Assembly: GCA_902528375.1 (NCBI GenBank) | Contig: CABZSS010000002.1 | Span: 43,688-107,687, forward strand | Reading direction: 5' to 3' | DNA: 64,000 bases | From: an uncultured Pelagibacteraceae bacterium | Lineage (GTDB): Bacteria; Pseudomonadota; Alphaproteobacteria; Pelagibacterales; Pelagibacteraceae | Shown here: positions 46,959-61,059 of the stretch, piece by piece | Layout: the number at the start of each line of letters is the position of its first letter | How positions within the stretch are numbered: the stretch's first letter is position 1 | The notes under the pieces: generated by a model | Told to the model about the DNA's origin: nothing | Seen by the model: only the letters and a program-made list of their open reading frames with translations | Database searches by the model: none | Position numbers and translations under genes: made by a program

Positions 46959-48719
46959 ATGACTATTTATACAGCACCAATTGAAGAAATGATGTTTCTC
47001 TTTGACAATCTTAAGGATAATCAAAGATATAAAGAAATTGAAAAATACAAAGAAATAAATTCGGAACTTGTTAAAGGGATTTTAGAGGAGGCAGCAAAAA
47101 TAAACCAAGAGCTGATTTTACCATTAGCTAAAGCAGGGGATGAAAATCCATGCTTATATGAAAATGGAGTTGTCAGAACACCTCCGGGCTATAAAGAAGT
47201 TTATAAAAAATTTATAGATGATGGCTGGACTTCTCTTTCCTGTGACCCAAAATATGGAGGTCAGGGTATACCAAAAACTGTAAGTACTTTTTTTGAAGAA
47301 ATGCTGTCATCATCAAGTTTAGCATTTAAATTATATAGTGAACTTAGTATTGGGGCTTATAATTGTATACTTACCCATGCTGAGCAAAGCATAAAAGATA
47401 AATTCCTTCCAAAAATCGTAGAGGGAAAGTGGAGTGGTACAATGTGCTTAACAGAACCACAGTGTGGGACCGATTTAGGTTTATTAAAAACTAGAGCAGT
47501 CCCAAGAGGTGATGGAACCTATGAAATAACTGGACAAAAAATTTTCATTACTTCTGGAGACCATGATTTAACGGAAAACATAATTCATTTAGTTTTAGCA
47601 AGAACAACGGATGCACCAAAAGGAACAAAGGGAATAAGTTTATTTCTTGTACCAAAATTTGAGGTCAGCGACGATGGAGTTGTAGGTTCTAGAAATGGTG
47701 TCAGTACAAACTCAATTGAGAGCAAGATGGGAATTAAAGGTTCTCCAACTTGTGTTCTAAATTTTGAAAATTCAAAAGGTATTATGATTGGACCTGAAAA
47801 CAAAGGTTTGAACTCCATGTTCACAATGATGAATTTAGAAAGAATTGTAGTGGGTGTTCAAGGTTTAGGAATTGCAGAAACCGCTTATCAAAATTCTGTT
47901 GCATATTCTAAAGAAAGAAAACAAGGAAAAGCAAACAATAGTAAGAATGGCGAAACAGATTTAATAATAAAACATGCAGATATCAGGAGAAGCTTAATGA
48001 ACATGAAATCAATTATCGAGGGTCAAAGATCTTTTGCTTTTTGGTTATCTCAACAAATTGACGTAAGTTTATCTCATGATGATAAAGATGTAAGAAATGA
48101 TGCGTCAAATATGGTTGCTCTACTTACTCCTGTTATAAAATCATTCTTCACGGACAATGGTGTAGAAATTACTAATGATGCAATTCAGGTATTTGGCGGA
48201 TACGGCTATACAAAAGATCAAGGGATAGAACAATTATTTAGAGATAATAGGATAACACCAATTTATGAAGGTACAAACTCTGTGCAAGCAATTGATCTTG
48301 TTTACCGAAAAATTTCTTCAAAGGATATATTTGAAAACTTTATAAAATCAATGGATAATGAAATCAAAAATTATAAAAATGAAAAAAACCTAGTGAGTTT
48401 TTTAGATATCTTTGAAAAATATAAAGAAATCTTAGTATCTTTTACAAAGTGGACGAGAGAAAAAATCAATTCAAATAAGGATGATGCAAGTGCAGCATGT
48501 AATGATTATTTAAAAGTATTAGGTTACACAGCCTTAGCTTTTGCTTGGATTAAAACTTTAAAAGTAAGTTTTGAAAAACAAAATACAAATAAAGATTTTT
48601 ATGAGGATAAAATAAATACAGGAAAGTATTATTTTGAAAAAATTTTACCAAGAGCACAGTCACATTACGTAGTTGGAACAAGTGGTAGCCACACAACTAT
48701 GAATGCCAAATTTAATTAA
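46959..48719 (+). CDS. dmdC: Acyl-CoA dehydrogenase, probable methylmercaptopropionyl-CoA dehydrogenase (DmdC)
   Basis: ~586-aa acyl-CoA dehydrogenase (GTMCLTEPQCGTDLG, QVFGGYGYTKDQGIEQLFRDNRITPIYEGTNSVQAIDL) in an operon with dmdA. Confidence 0.82.
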   Translation: MTIYTAPIEEMMFLFDNLKDNQRYKEIEKYKEINSELVKGILEEAAKINQELILPLAKAGDENPCLYENGVVRTPPGYKEVYKKFIDDGWTSLSCDPKYGGQGIPKTVSTFFEEMLSSSSLAFKLYSELSIGAYNCILTHAEQSIKDKFLPKIVEGKWSGTMCLTEPQCGTDLGLLKTRAVPRGDGTYEITGQKIFITSGDHDLTENIIHLVLARTTDAPKGTKGISLFLVPKFEVSDDGVVGSRNGVSTNSIESKMGIKGSPTCVLNFENSKGIMIGPENKGLNSMFTMMNLERIVVGVQGLGIAETAYQNSVAYSKERKQGKANNSKNGETDLIIKHADIRRSLMNMKSIIEGQRSFAFWLSQQIDVSLSHDDKDVRNDASNMVALLTPVIKSFFTDNGVEITNDAIQVFGGYGYTKDQGIEQLFRDNRITPIYEGTNSVQAIDLVYRKISSKDIFENFIKSMDNEIKNYKNEKNLVSFLDIFEKYKEILVSFTKWTREKINSNKDDASAACNDYLKVLGYTALAFAWIKTLKVSFEKQNTNKDFYEDKINTGKYYFEKILPRAQSHYVVGTSGSHTTMNAKFN

Positions 48720-50347
48720 TGAACAAATACGATCAAAATTTAGATAAAAATAATGCTAATTTTGTACCACTAACACCTTTAAGTTTTTTAGAAAGGGCAA
48801 AAGATATATATCCAAATTATGAGGCACTGGTATACGAAAATCGTTCTTATACCTGGTTACAAATTTATAATCGCTGCATTAAGTTTGCTAGTGCGCTTGA
48901 GAAGATAGGAATTAAAGAGGGAGATACTGTTTCGGTAATGGCTTTCAATACTCCTGAAATATTTGAAGCTCACTATTCTGTGCCAATGACAGGAGCAGTT
49001 CTTAATACTATTAATACGAGATTGGATGCAAAAACAGTTTCCTATATATTAGACCACGCAGAGGCAAAAGTTCTTATAGTCGATAGACAACTTCACTCAG
49101 TAATAAACAAAGCATTAGGAAGCGTAAAATCTAAGCCTTTAATAATCGATATCCAAGACGATAAAGCAGATCAATCTTTGCTTAAAAAAATTGGTGATAA
49201 AGAATATGAAGATTTTTTAAATACAGGAGATGAAAATTATACCTGGAAAAAACCAAAAGATGAATGGCAAGCAATTTCATTAAGTTATACTTCGGGCACA
49301 ACAGGTAATCCAAAAGGTGTAGTTTATCATCATCGTGGTTCTTATCTAATGTCTACTGGGAGTGCAGTTGCTTGGAATATGCCTAATAGATTAAATTTTT
49401 TAACAGTCGTTCCAATGTTTCATTGTAATGGATGGGGATATCCTTGGACAATTCCAATGTTGAACGGAAAAACTATATGTTTAAGAGCTATAGATATTAA
49501 AAAAATTTTTGAATTAATTGAAAAACATGACATCAGTCACTTCGGTGGTGCACCAATAGTTCTTAATATGATCACTGGTGCTTCAGAATCCGAGAGGAAA
49601 AAGTTGAAGAAAAAAGTTTTTGTTTTAACTGCTGGTGCCCCGCCCCCAAGTATTATTTTTAAGAAAATGGAAAATTTAGGTTTTGAAGTAATGCACGTGT
49701 ACGGATTAACCGAAACGTATGGTCATATTTTACAATGTGCATGGAATGACGACTGGAACTCTTATGATGAAGATAAAAAAAATGAAATTAAAGCCAGACA
49801 AGGTGTAAGATATCCAAATACAGAGGACACAAAAGTAATTAATCCAGAAACTATGAGTCCTGTGCCCAAAGATGGCAAAACGATTGGCGAAATCATGATT
49901 AAAGGAAACATAGTTATGAAAGGTTATTTTAAAGATAAAGAAGCAACTGACAAAGCTATGGCTCACGGCTGGTTTCACTCCGGAGATTTAGCCGTAGTGC
50001 ACCCGGATGGCTACATAAAGATCAAGGATAGATCAAAAGATATAATTATTTCTGGTGGTGAGAACATATCTTCTATAGAAATAGAGAATACTTTGGCCAA
50101 ACACCCTAGTGTTTCAATAGCAGCAGTAGTTGCTAAACCAGATGAAAAATGGGGTGAGGTTCCTTGTGCATTTATAGAAAAAGTAAAAGATAAAGAAACA
50201 AGCGAGAAAGAACTTATGGATTTTTGCAGAGAAACATTAGCTGGCTTCAAAATTCCAAAAAAAATCGCTTTTTGCGAATTGCCAAAAACTTCAACAGGAA
50301 AAATTCAGAAATTTGAGTTAAGGAAAAAGGCCAAGGAATTAACTTGA
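48719..50347 (+). CDS. dmdB: AMP-dependent acyl-CoA ligase, probable methylmercaptopropionate-CoA ligase (DmdB)
   Basis: LSYTSGTTGNPKGVVYHHRG, FHCNGWGYPW, YGLTETYGH; operon with dmdA/dmdC. Confidence 0.82.
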   Translation: MNKYDQNLDKNNANFVPLTPLSFLERAKDIYPNYEALVYENRSYTWLQIYNRCIKFASALEKIGIKEGDTVSVMAFNTPEIFEAHYSVPMTGAVLNTINTRLDAKTVSYILDHAEAKVLIVDRQLHSVINKALGSVKSKPLIIDIQDDKADQSLLKKIGDKEYEDFLNTGDENYTWKKPKDEWQAISLSYTSGTTGNPKGVVYHHRGSYLMSTGSAVAWNMPNRLNFLTVVPMFHCNGWGYPWTIPMLNGKTICLRAIDIKKIFELIEKHDISHFGGAPIVLNMITGASESERKKLKKKVFVLTAGAPPPSIIFKKMENLGFEVMHVYGLTETYGHILQCAWNDDWNSYDEDKKNEIKARQGVRYPNTEDTKVINPETMSPVPKDGKTIGEIMIKGNIVMKGYFKDKEATDKAMAHGWFHSGDLAVVHPDGYIKIKDRSKDIIISGGENISSIEIENTLAKHPSVSIAAVVAKPDEKWGEVPCAFIEKVKDKETSEKELMDFCRETLAGFKIPKKIAFCELPKTSTGKIQKFELRKKAKELT

Positions 50348-51120
50348 ATCTTGAAATAGATAAGAGGCAGGTATTTGCATCTACAGCAGGTAAAGATTTT
50401 GATCCAGAAAAACAAACAGTTTTTCTTTTGCATGGAAGTGGACTCTCACATATTGTGTGGTCCCTTACAGAACAATTTTTATCTAATAAAGGTCTAAATA
50501 TTTTATCTTTAGACTTACCTGGTCATGGAAATTCAGAAGGTCCTTGCATAGATTCAATTGAAAAAATTGCAGATTGGATCGAAAGTGTAAGACTTTTTTT
50601 AAAAATTGAAAAAGTTTCAATAGTAGGACATTCCCAAGGGTGTTTAGAGGCTTTAGAGTATGGTTCCCGTTTTAAAAAAAGTATTTTTAAATTAGTTTTT
50701 CTTGCGGGCTCCTACAAAATGCCTGTTAATCAAGATTTAATAGATCTAGCAGATTCTGGGGACAAAAAAGCAGTTCATTTAATGATGAAATGGGGTTACG
50801 AAGGTTCAAGAAAATTTATTGGAGGTAATCCTGTCGAAAAAATTATTAATTCTTCTAGAGAGGTAAAGGAAATATTGGCCACTGATTTAAAAGCTTGTAA
50901 TAATTACAAAAATGGAAAAGAGGCATCTGCCGCCATAGAATGCCCTACTTTATTAATTTTTGGGGCTTTAGACAAAATGGTACCATCTGAAAATGGAAAA
51001 AAATTCGCAAATTTAATTAAAAATTCAGAGACACAAATAATAAATGAGTGTGGACATATGATTATGTTTGAAAAAGCTTTTGAAATGAGAGAAAAGGTAG
51101 CAGAATTTTTAAAAAAATGA
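50344..51120 (+). CDS. Alpha/beta hydrolase in the dmd operon
   Basis: [34 protein letters not shown] nucleophile elbow, [13 protein letters not shown]; overlaps both neighbours by 4 nt. Confidence 0.9.
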   Translation: MNLEIDKRQVFASTAGKDFDPEKQTVFLLHGSGLSHIVWSLTEQFLSNKGLNILSLDLPGHGNSEGPCIDSIEKIADWIESVRLFLKIEKVSIVGHSQGCLEALEYGSRFKKSIFKLVFLAGSYKMPVNQDLIDLADSGDKKAVHLMMKWGYEGSRKFIGGNPVEKIINSSREVKEILATDLKACNNYKNGKEASAAIECPTLLIFGALDKMVPSENGKKFANLIKNSETQIINECGHMIMFEKAFEMREKVAEFLKK

Positions 51121-52226
51121 AAAATTTTCCTATTATAAAATCTAGAAGATTAAGAAGCACTCCTTATACTGATAGGATCGAGGCCCACGGAGTAAGCGGA
51201 TATACAGTATACAACCACATGTTATTACCAGTCACTTTTAAATCTGTAGAAGCAGATTACGAGCATTTAAAAAAGTTTGTTCAAATTTGGGATGTTTCTG
51301 CAGAAAGACAAGTTGAAATTTCGGGTAAGGACTCTGCTAAACTTGTTCAATTAATGACATGTAGAGATTTATCAAAATCAAAAGTTGGAAGATGCTATTA
51401 TGCACCTCTGATTGACGACGGCGGCTGTCTAGTCAATGACCCAATAATAAATAAATTAGCTGATGACAAATGGTGGCTTTCAATAGCAGATGCTGATGTA
51501 ATATTTTTTGCAAAGGGCTTAGCTGCAGGGCATAAGTTCGATGTAAAGATTCACGAACCTAACGTAAATATACTTGCTATCCAAGGTCCCCTTTCAGATG
51601 ATTTAATGGCTAAGTTATTTGGTGAGGAAATTAGAAATCTTAAATTTTTTAATTTTAAATACTTTAATTTTAAAGGAAATAATTATTTTATAGCAAGATC
51701 GGGATGGTCAAAGCAAGGAGGCTTCGAAGTTTATGTTGAAGACAATAAGGCAGGTCAAGATTTATATGATTACTTGTTTGAATATGGTAAAGAATTTAAT
51801 GTAAGAGCTGGTTGCCCTAATTTAATTGAGAGAATTGAGTCAGCTTTATTGTCTTACGGCAGTGATTTTGACAATAGAGATAATCCATTTGAAGCAAACT
51901 TTGACAAATTCATTAATTTAGACTCTGATGTAAATTTTTTAGGCAAAGAAAAATTAAAAAAAATTCAAAAAGAAGGGGTATCTAGAAAATTGATGGGTGT
52001 AAAAATCGATCATAATAAAATTGATATGTATTGTGAGAAAACATTATTAGATGATAATAATAACATTGTTGGATATGTTAGATCAGCTGCATATTCACCA
52101 ACTTTTAAAAAGGTTATTGGCATTGCAATGATTAACAAACCTTATTGGGATAGCAAACATCAGTTTAAGATAGATATTAATGATAAAATATTTTTAGGAA
52201 CAGTTTGCGATTTACCCTTCATTTAG
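51117..52226 (+). CDS. dmdA: Dimethylsulfoniopropionate demethylase DmdA (GcvT-like fold)
   Basis: [90 protein letters not shown] is recognisably SAR11-type DmdA. Confidence 0.92.
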   Translation: MKNFPIIKSRRLRSTPYTDRIEAHGVSGYTVYNHMLLPVTFKSVEADYEHLKKFVQIWDVSAERQVEISGKDSAKLVQLMTCRDLSKSKVGRCYYAPLIDDGGCLVNDPIINKLADDKWWLSIADADVIFFAKGLAAGHKFDVKIHEPNVNILAIQGPLSDDLMAKLFGEEIRNLKFFNFKYFNFKGNNYFIARSGWSKQGGFEVYVEDNKAGQDLYDYLFEYGKEFNVRAGCPNLIERIESALLSYGSDFDNRDNPFEANFDKFINLDSDVNFLGKEKLKKIQKEGVSRKLMGVKIDHNKIDMYCEKTLLDDNNNIVGYVRSAAYSPTFKKVIGIAMINKPYWDSKHQFKIDINDKIFLGTVCDLPFI

Positions 52227-52241
52227 TATAAGTTAATCATC

Positions 52242-53234
52242 ATGAATATTGCAATCGTAGGTGCCACAGGAAATGTTGGTAGGAAAATAATTGAAGTTAT
52301 ACATAAAAAGAAAATTTCAATAGATAGTCTATACTTTGTTGCATCATCCAAAAGCGCTGGATCAGTTTTAGAATTTGGTGACAAAGAAATTAAAATTGAA
52401 AATTTAGAAAATTTTGATTTTTCTAAAGTAGATCTCTCTTTTTTTTGTGCTGGAAAAACAATTTCCGAAAAATATGTACCTTTAGCAGCTAAACATTCAG
52501 TTGTTATTGATAACTCAAGTTTTTTTAGAATGGACCCTGATGTACCTCTGATAGTTCCCCAAGTAAATAAAGATCATTTAAAAAATATTAAAAAAAATAT
52601 AATTGCAAATCCTAACTGCTCTACTGCACAACTGGTTATTGTTTTAAAATCGCTTAATGACTCTTTTAAGATTAAAAGAGTAGTTATTTCCACTTATCAG
52701 TCTACCTCAGGAGCTGGAAAAAAACCTATGGATGAACTAATTGATCAAACAAAGTCTATATTGAATAATAAAAATTTTGAATCTAAAAACTTCACAAAGC
52801 AAATTGCGTTTAATGCAATACCTCATATAGATAGTTTTTCTGATGATGGTTACACTAAAGAAGAGTTAAAAATGATTCATGAAACAAACAAAATACTTGG
52901 CACCAAAATTGACATTACTGCGACATGTGTCAGAATTCCAGTTCTTGTTTCTCATGCAGAGTCAGTAAATGTTGAATTTGAAAATGATTTTAATATAAAA
53001 AAAGTAAAAGAATTATTAAGTACTGCTGAGGGCTGTAAGGTGGTTGATGAGAATTCTGATGGTGGTTACATAACACCAGTTGAAGCAGAAGGTAAAAATG
53101 AGACTTTTATTTCAAGAATTAGAAAAGATAATAGTAAAAAGAATGCCTTAAATATGTGGATTGTTTCTGATAATCTATTGAGGGGGGCAGCTTTAAACGC
53201 AGTTGAAATTGCGGAGGCTTATATTAAAAGATAA
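52242..53234 (+). CDS. asd: Aspartate-semialdehyde dehydrogenase
   Basis: AIVGATGNVGRKIIEVI, NPNCSTAQLVIVLK, VISTYQSTSGAGK. Confidence 0.96.
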   Translation: MNIAIVGATGNVGRKIIEVIHKKKISIDSLYFVASSKSAGSVLEFGDKEIKIENLENFDFSKVDLSFFCAGKTISEKYVPLAAKHSVVIDNSSFFRMDPDVPLIVPQVNKDHLKNIKKNIIANPNCSTAQLVIVLKSLNDSFKIKRVVISTYQSTSGAGKKPMDELIDQTKSILNNKNFESKNFTKQIAFNAIPHIDSFSDDGYTKEELKMIHETNKILGTKIDITATCVRIPVLVSHAESVNVEFENDFNIKKVKELLSTAEGCKVVDENSDGGYITPVEAEGKNETFISRIRKDNSKKNALNMWIVSDNLLRGAALNAVEIAEAYIKR

Positions 53235-53241
53235 TATAATT

Positions 53242-53628
53242 ATGAAAGAAAATAATCCATTATCTCCTCACATTCAGATATATAACTGGCATGTGTCATC
53301 CCTTGTTTCTATTTCACATAGAATAACGGGCATTGTAAATTATTTTCTGTTAATTTTTATTTGCATTTGGGCAAGTAGTTTATTTTTTGGTGAAGGTGCC
53401 TATGAGATTTTTAAATTATTTTTAAGCTCAGTAATTGGGAAATTTTTTATAATCAGCTTAATATGGTCTTACACTTTTCAGATTTTAAGCGAAGTAAGAC
53501 ATTGGTTTTGGGATATTGGATTAGGTTTCGAATTAAAAACAACAAAAATAACTGGGCTTCTGGTTATCTTTGGTTCCTTCCTATTAACAATTTTAATCTA
53601 TTCTTCTAGAGGTTTTTTACAATTATGA
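53242..53628 (+). CDS. sdhC: Succinate dehydrogenase cytochrome b556 subunit
   Basis: NPLSPHIQIYNWHVSSLVSISHRITGIVNYF; ATG at 53242 (track start overextended). Confidence 0.93.
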   Translation: MKENNPLSPHIQIYNWHVSSLVSISHRITGIVNYFLLIFICIWASSLFFGEGAYEIFKLFLSSVIGKFFIISLIWSYTFQILSEVRHWFWDIGLGFELKTTKITGLLVIFGSFLLTILIYSSRGFLQL

Positions 53629-53948
53629 TTAAAGCAACAAAGAAATGGCTTTTTTTAAAAATATCCTCTTTAGTAATGGTTCCTCTAATGTTGTGGTTTT
53701 TACTAAATTTCGTTTCACTTTTTGATTCTAATTATGGTGAAGTCTTAGCGTTTTTGTCTTCTCAACCTTCAAAATTATTTTTTTCTTTATTTCTTGTTTC
53801 AATGTTTTTTTATTCCGCTTTAAGTATAAGTGAAGTTTTTGAAGACTATATTCACGTAGAGAGCACCAAAAAGCTCCTAAATATTGGTGTTTTTTTGTCA
53901 TCTTTGATTATTCCATTATTTACAATAATACTTATATCTAATTTATAA
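53625..53948 (+). CDS. sdhD: Succinate dehydrogenase membrane anchor subunit
   Basis: Three-TM protein between sdhC and sdhA. Confidence 0.88.
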   Translation: MIKATKKWLFLKISSLVMVPLMLWFLLNFVSLFDSNYGEVLAFLSSQPSKLFFSLFLVSMFFYSALSISEVFEDYIHVESTKKLLNIGVFLSSLIIPLFTIILISNL

Positions 53949-53951
53949 ATT

Positions 53952-55727
53952 ATGAAATCTTACAAAATTATTGACCATGAATATGACGTAGTTGTCCTTG
54001 GTGCAGGTGGCTCAGGTTTGAGAGCCGCTGTAGGTTTAAGTGAAGCAGGATTAAAAACTGCGTGTGTGTCAAAAGTTTTTCCAACTAGAAGTCATACTTC
54101 TGCTGCTCAAGGTGGGATCTCTGCAGCCTTAGGTAACATGGGTGAAGATGATTGGAGATGGCATATGTACGATACAGTTAAAGGTGCTGATTGGTTAGGT
54201 GATCAAGATTGTATAGAATATTTATGCAAAGAAGCTCCTAGAGCAGTTTTAGAATTAGAAAAATATGGTGTACCCTTCAGCAGAACTGAAGATGGAAAAA
54301 TATATCAGCGTCCATTTGGAGGAATGACTAAAAATTATGGTAATGAACCTGTTCAAAGAACATGTGCAGCAGCAGATAGAACTGGACATGCAATACTGCA
54401 CACTTTATATGGTCAGGCCTTAAAACATAAAACAGAATTTTTTATCGAGTATTTTGCTTTGGATCTTTTAATGAAAGATGGTCAGTGCAAAGGACTAATT
54501 GCGTGGAACTTAAATGATGGGACTATACACAGATTCAGATCACACATTACAATAATTGCAACAGGTGGTTATGGAAAAGTTTATTACTCTGCAACTTCAG
54601 CACATACTTGCACAGGAGACGGAAATGCAATGGTGCTTAGAGCTGGTTTACCTTTACAGGATATGGAGTTCGTACAATTTCACCCAACAGGAATTTATGG
54701 TCACGGGACTTTAATTTCTGAAGGCGTAAGGGGTGAAGGTGGTTACTTAGTAAATTCTAAAGGAGAGAGATTTATGGAGAGATATGCTCCAAAAGCTAAA
54801 GATCTTGCCTCAAGAGATGTAGTAAGCAGGTCAATTGCGGTTGAAATTAATGAGGGAAGAGGAGTTGGAAATGAAAAGGATCATGTTCATTTACACCTAA
54901 ACCACTTAGACCCAAAAGTTATAGAAGAAAGACTTCCAGGTATATCAGAGTCTTCAAGATTATTCGCGAACGTAGATGTAACAAAAGAACCTATACCAGT
55001 GGTTCCAACCGTTCACTATAACATGGGAGGTATCCCTACAAATTACAAAGCTGAAGTTTTAACTTTAAATGGATCAGAAAAAACTGTTCCGGGATTGATG
55101 GCAATTGGAGAAGCAGCCTGTGTGTCAGTTCATGGGGCTAACAGACTTGGATCAAACTCTTTAATTGATCTAGTAGTTTTTGGGAGAGCTGCAGCTAAGA
55201 GAGCGGCAGAGTTAGTAAAACCAGGCACACCTCATGAGGAAATTTCTCAATCTGAGACTGATAAATGTTTAGAGAGATTTGATAAACTTAGAAATGCATC
55301 TGGAACAAATAATACTGCAGATTTAAGAATGGCAATGCAAAAAACAATGCAATCTAAGTGTGCTGTTTTCAGAACTGAAAAGACACTAAAAGAGGGTGTA
55401 AATGAAATTAGAAAACCTTTTGAGGGTATGGATGACCTCTCGGTAAAAGATAAATCTCTAATTTTTAATACTGATCTAGTAGAGACATTAGAATTTGATA
55501 ATTTGATTAGACAAGCAATAACTACAATGGACTCCGCTTATCACAGAAAAGAAAGTAGAGGAGCTCACGCTAGAGAAGATTTTCCAAAGCGAAATGACGA
55601 AAAATTTATGCAGCATACATTATCCTGGTGTGATGGCAAAAAGACTAAAATTGACTATAGACCTGTTCACAGATCAACACTTTCAAATGACGTTCAATAC
55701 TTTCCACCTCAAGAAAGAGTTTATTGA
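53952..55727 (+). CDS. sdhA: Succinate dehydrogenase flavoprotein subunit
   Basis: [66 protein letters not shown]. Confidence 0.98.
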   Translation: MKSYKIIDHEYDVVVLGAGGSGLRAAVGLSEAGLKTACVSKVFPTRSHTSAAQGGISAALGNMGEDDWRWHMYDTVKGADWLGDQDCIEYLCKEAPRAVLELEKYGVPFSRTEDGKIYQRPFGGMTKNYGNEPVQRTCAAADRTGHAILHTLYGQALKHKTEFFIEYFALDLLMKDGQCKGLIAWNLNDGTIHRFRSHITIIATGGYGKVYYSATSAHTCTGDGNAMVLRAGLPLQDMEFVQFHPTGIYGHGTLISEGVRGEGGYLVNSKGERFMERYAPKAKDLASRDVVSRSIAVEINEGRGVGNEKDHVHLHLNHLDPKVIEERLPGISESSRLFANVDVTKEPIPVVPTVHYNMGGIPTNYKAEVLTLNGSEKTVPGLMAIGEAACVSVHGANRLGSNSLIDLVVFGRAAAKRAAELVKPGTPHEEISQSETDKCLERFDKLRNASGTNNTADLRMAMQKTMQSKCAVFRTEKTLKEGVNEIRKPFEGMDDLSVKDKSLIFNTDLVETLEFDNLIRQAITTMDSAYHRKESRGAHAREDFPKRNDEKFMQHTLSWCDGKKTKIDYRPVHRSTLSNDVQYFPPQERVY

Positions 55728-56497
55728 TGGTTCAAATAAACTTACCACAAAATTCTAAAGTTGAAAAAGGTAAGTTTTTTAAAGACAAGACTGGCTCAAA
55801 AAACATACGCAAAGTAAATATTTATAGGTGGGATCCATCTACAGGAGAAAATCCAAGGATTGATACTTACGAAGTAGACATGGATAATTGTCCTTCGAAA
55901 GTTTTAGATCTATTAAATAAAATTAAAAATGAGATAGATCCATCAATTGCTTACAGAAGGTCTTGTGCGCATGGAGTATGTGGTTCTTGTGCTATGAATA
56001 TGGATGGTAAAAATGGATTAGCTTGTACGAAGCCACACTCTGAGATTAAAGGAGATATTAATATTTATCCGTTACCACATTTGAAAGTTTTAAAAGACTT
56101 GATAGGTGATCTCAGTACTTTATACAAACAATATGAATCGGTTGAACCTTGGTTAAAGACAACCTCAAAAACTGAAAAAGAGAATATTCAATCCAAGGGG
56201 GACAGAGCAAAACTAGATGGGCTTTACGAGTGTATAATGTGTGCATGCTGTTCAACTTCTTGTCCAAGTTATTGGTGGAATGGTGATAAATACTTAGGGC
56301 CTGCCGTTCTTTTACAGGCTTATAGATGGATAATTGATTCAAGAGACGAAGATAGAAAAGAGAGATTAAAAAAAGTTGCAGATGAACTTAAGTTATACAG
56401 GTGCCATACTATTATGAATTGTACTAATGCTTGCCCCAAAGGTTTAAATCCAGCAAAAGCAATAGCCTCAATTAAGAAAATGCTTGCAACTAGCTAA
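55727..56497 (+). CDS. sdhB: Succinate dehydrogenase iron-sulfur subunit
   Basis: [48 protein letters not shown] overlap with sdhA. Confidence 0.97.
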   Translation: MVQINLPQNSKVEKGKFFKDKTGSKNIRKVNIYRWDPSTGENPRIDTYEVDMDNCPSKVLDLLNKIKNEIDPSIAYRRSCAHGVCGSCAMNMDGKNGLACTKPHSEIKGDINIYPLPHLKVLKDLIGDLSTLYKQYESVEPWLKTTSKTEKENIQSKGDRAKLDGLYECIMCACCSTSCPSYWWNGDKYLGPAVLLQAYRWIIDSRDEDRKERLKKVADELKLYRCHTIMNCTNACPKGLNPAKAIASIKKMLATS

Positions 56498-56521
56498 TTA
56501 CTTAATTAAATAATTTCGCCG

Positions 56522-58990
<2,469 letters not shown>

Positions 58991-58991
<1 letters not shown>

Positions 58992-60151
58992 TGAATATTC
59001 ACGAACACCAGGCTAAACAATTATTAAAAAAATTTGGTGCCATTGTTCCTAATGGAGAAGCTTGTTTTACTGTACAAGAAGTTTTAGAAAAAGCAAAAAA
59101 ACTCAATCTTAAAAAATATGTTCTAAAAGCACAAATACATGCAGGCGGGAGAGGTAAGGCAGGTGGAGTTAAAATACTAGATAATTTATCTGATCTAGAA
59201 AAAGCTGCAAAGGACTTATTAGGAAAAAAATTAGTTACACATCAGACAGGACCAAGTGGCAAAGAAGTTAAAAGACTTTATCTAGAGGAGCCATCCAACA
59301 TAAAAAAAGAATTCTATTTGTCCTGTCTCATTGATAGGGCAAGTTCTAAAATTGCTTTTATTTCTAGCGATCAGGGTGGAATGGACATCGAAGAAGTTGC
59401 AAAAAATGATCCTAATAAAATCAATACTGTAAAAATTAGCTTTAAGGAAGATATTGAAGATGAAGACTGTAAAAAAATTATTCGTAATTTGAATTTAGAT
59501 GATGATGCTAGTCTAAAATGTATCAATATAATAAAATCAATTTATAAAACATTTGTTTCTACCGATGCAAGCTTAATTGAAATCAATCCACTAATACTTA
59601 CAAAGGAAAACAATATTGTTTGTCTTGATGCAAAAATAAGTTTTGATGATAACGCAATTTTCAAACATCCAGAATTACTGGAATTAAGAGATTTGAATGA
59701 AGAAGATCCTACGGAAATAGAGGCAAGCAAACATGATTTAGCTTACATAAAATTAGATGGATCTATTGGATGTATGGTAAACGGAGCAGGATTAGCAATG
59801 GCAACAATGGATATAATCAAACTACATGGTCAAGAACCTGCAAATTTTTTAGATGTAGGAGGTGGTGCATCTAAAGAAAAAGTTGCAGCAGCGTTTAAGA
59901 TAATTTTATCAGATAAAAACGTAAAAGGAATACTGATAAATATTTTTGGAGGGATTATGAGGTGTGATGTCCTTGCACAAGGAATTGTAGAGGCTGCAAA
60001 AGAAACCAAAATAAATATACCTATTGTAGTAAGACTTGCTGGAACAAATTCCAAAGAAGGAAAAAAAATATTAGATGAATCTGGATTAAAAATAATCTCT
60101 GCTAACGACCTAGGGGATGCAGCAAAAAAAATTGTAAAACAAGTGGAATAA
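58991..60151 (+). CDS. sucC: Succinyl-CoA synthetase subunit beta
   Basis: [49 protein letters not shown]. Confidence 0.98.
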
Positions 60152-60152
60152 A

Positions 60153-61028
60153 ATGTCAGTTCTAATAAATAAAAATACTAAACTTATATGCCAAGGGTTC
60201 ACAGGCGCCCATGGAACATTTCATTCTGAACAGTCAATAAAATATGGGACAAATCTAGTTGGAGGTGTAACTCCTGGCAAAGGTGGACAAAAACACTTAA
60301 ACAAACCTGTTTTTAATTCTGTAAAAGAAGCAAAAGATAAGACTAATGCAAATGCAACAATGATTTACGTTCCTGCAAAATTTGCTGCTGCGGCAATAAT
60401 CGAGGCAATTGAGGCTAAGATCGAATTGATAGTTTGTATAACTGAAGGGATTCCTATCTTGGACATGTTAAAAGTAAAAGAAAAATTATCAAAATCAGCT
60501 TCAAGGCTAATTGGACCAAATTGCCCAGGAATTATTACTCCAGACGAGTGTAAAATTGGTATCATGCCAGGAAATATTCATCAGAAGGGATCTGTTGGTA
60601 TAGTCTCAAGATCAGGGACTCTAACTTATGAGGCCGTTGCTCAAACAACTGAAAACGGATTAGGTCAGTCAACATGTATTGGAATAGGAGGTGATCCAAT
60701 TAATGGAACCAATTTTATAGATTGTTTAGACTTGTTTTTAAACGACCCAGAAACGAAGTCTATTTTGATGATTGGTGAAATTGGGGGAACTGCAGAGGAA
60801 GAATCAGCAGAATTTATTAAAAATCATAAAATCAAAAAGCCTATGGTAGGATTTATTGCTGGTATCACAGCACCTCCAGGACGAAGAATGGGACATGCAG
60901 GAGCAATAATTTCTGGTGGCAAAGGTGGAGCTTCAGATAAAATTGATACAATGACAGATGCAGGTATTACCATTGCAAAATCTCCTGCAGAAATGGGAAT
61001 TACATTAAAAAATAAATTGGGTCTTTAA
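60153..61028 (+). CDS. sucD: Succinyl-CoA synthetase subunit alpha
   Basis: [45 protein letters not shown]. Confidence 0.98.
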   Translation: MSVLINKNTKLICQGFTGAHGTFHSEQSIKYGTNLVGGVTPGKGGQKHLNKPVFNSVKEAKDKTNANATMIYVPAKFAAAAIIEAIEAKIELIVCITEGIPILDMLKVKEKLSKSASRLIGPNCPGIITPDECKIGIMPGNIHQKGSVGIVSRSGTLTYEAVAQTTENGLGQSTCIGIGGDPINGTNFIDCLDLFLNDPETKSILMIGEIGGTAEEESAEFIKNHKIKKPMVGFIAGITAPPGRRMGHAGAIISGGKGGASDKIDTMTDAGITIAKSPAEMGITLKNKLGL

Positions 61029-61059
61029 TATTTTAATGTTACTACTATAATAATCGTAA

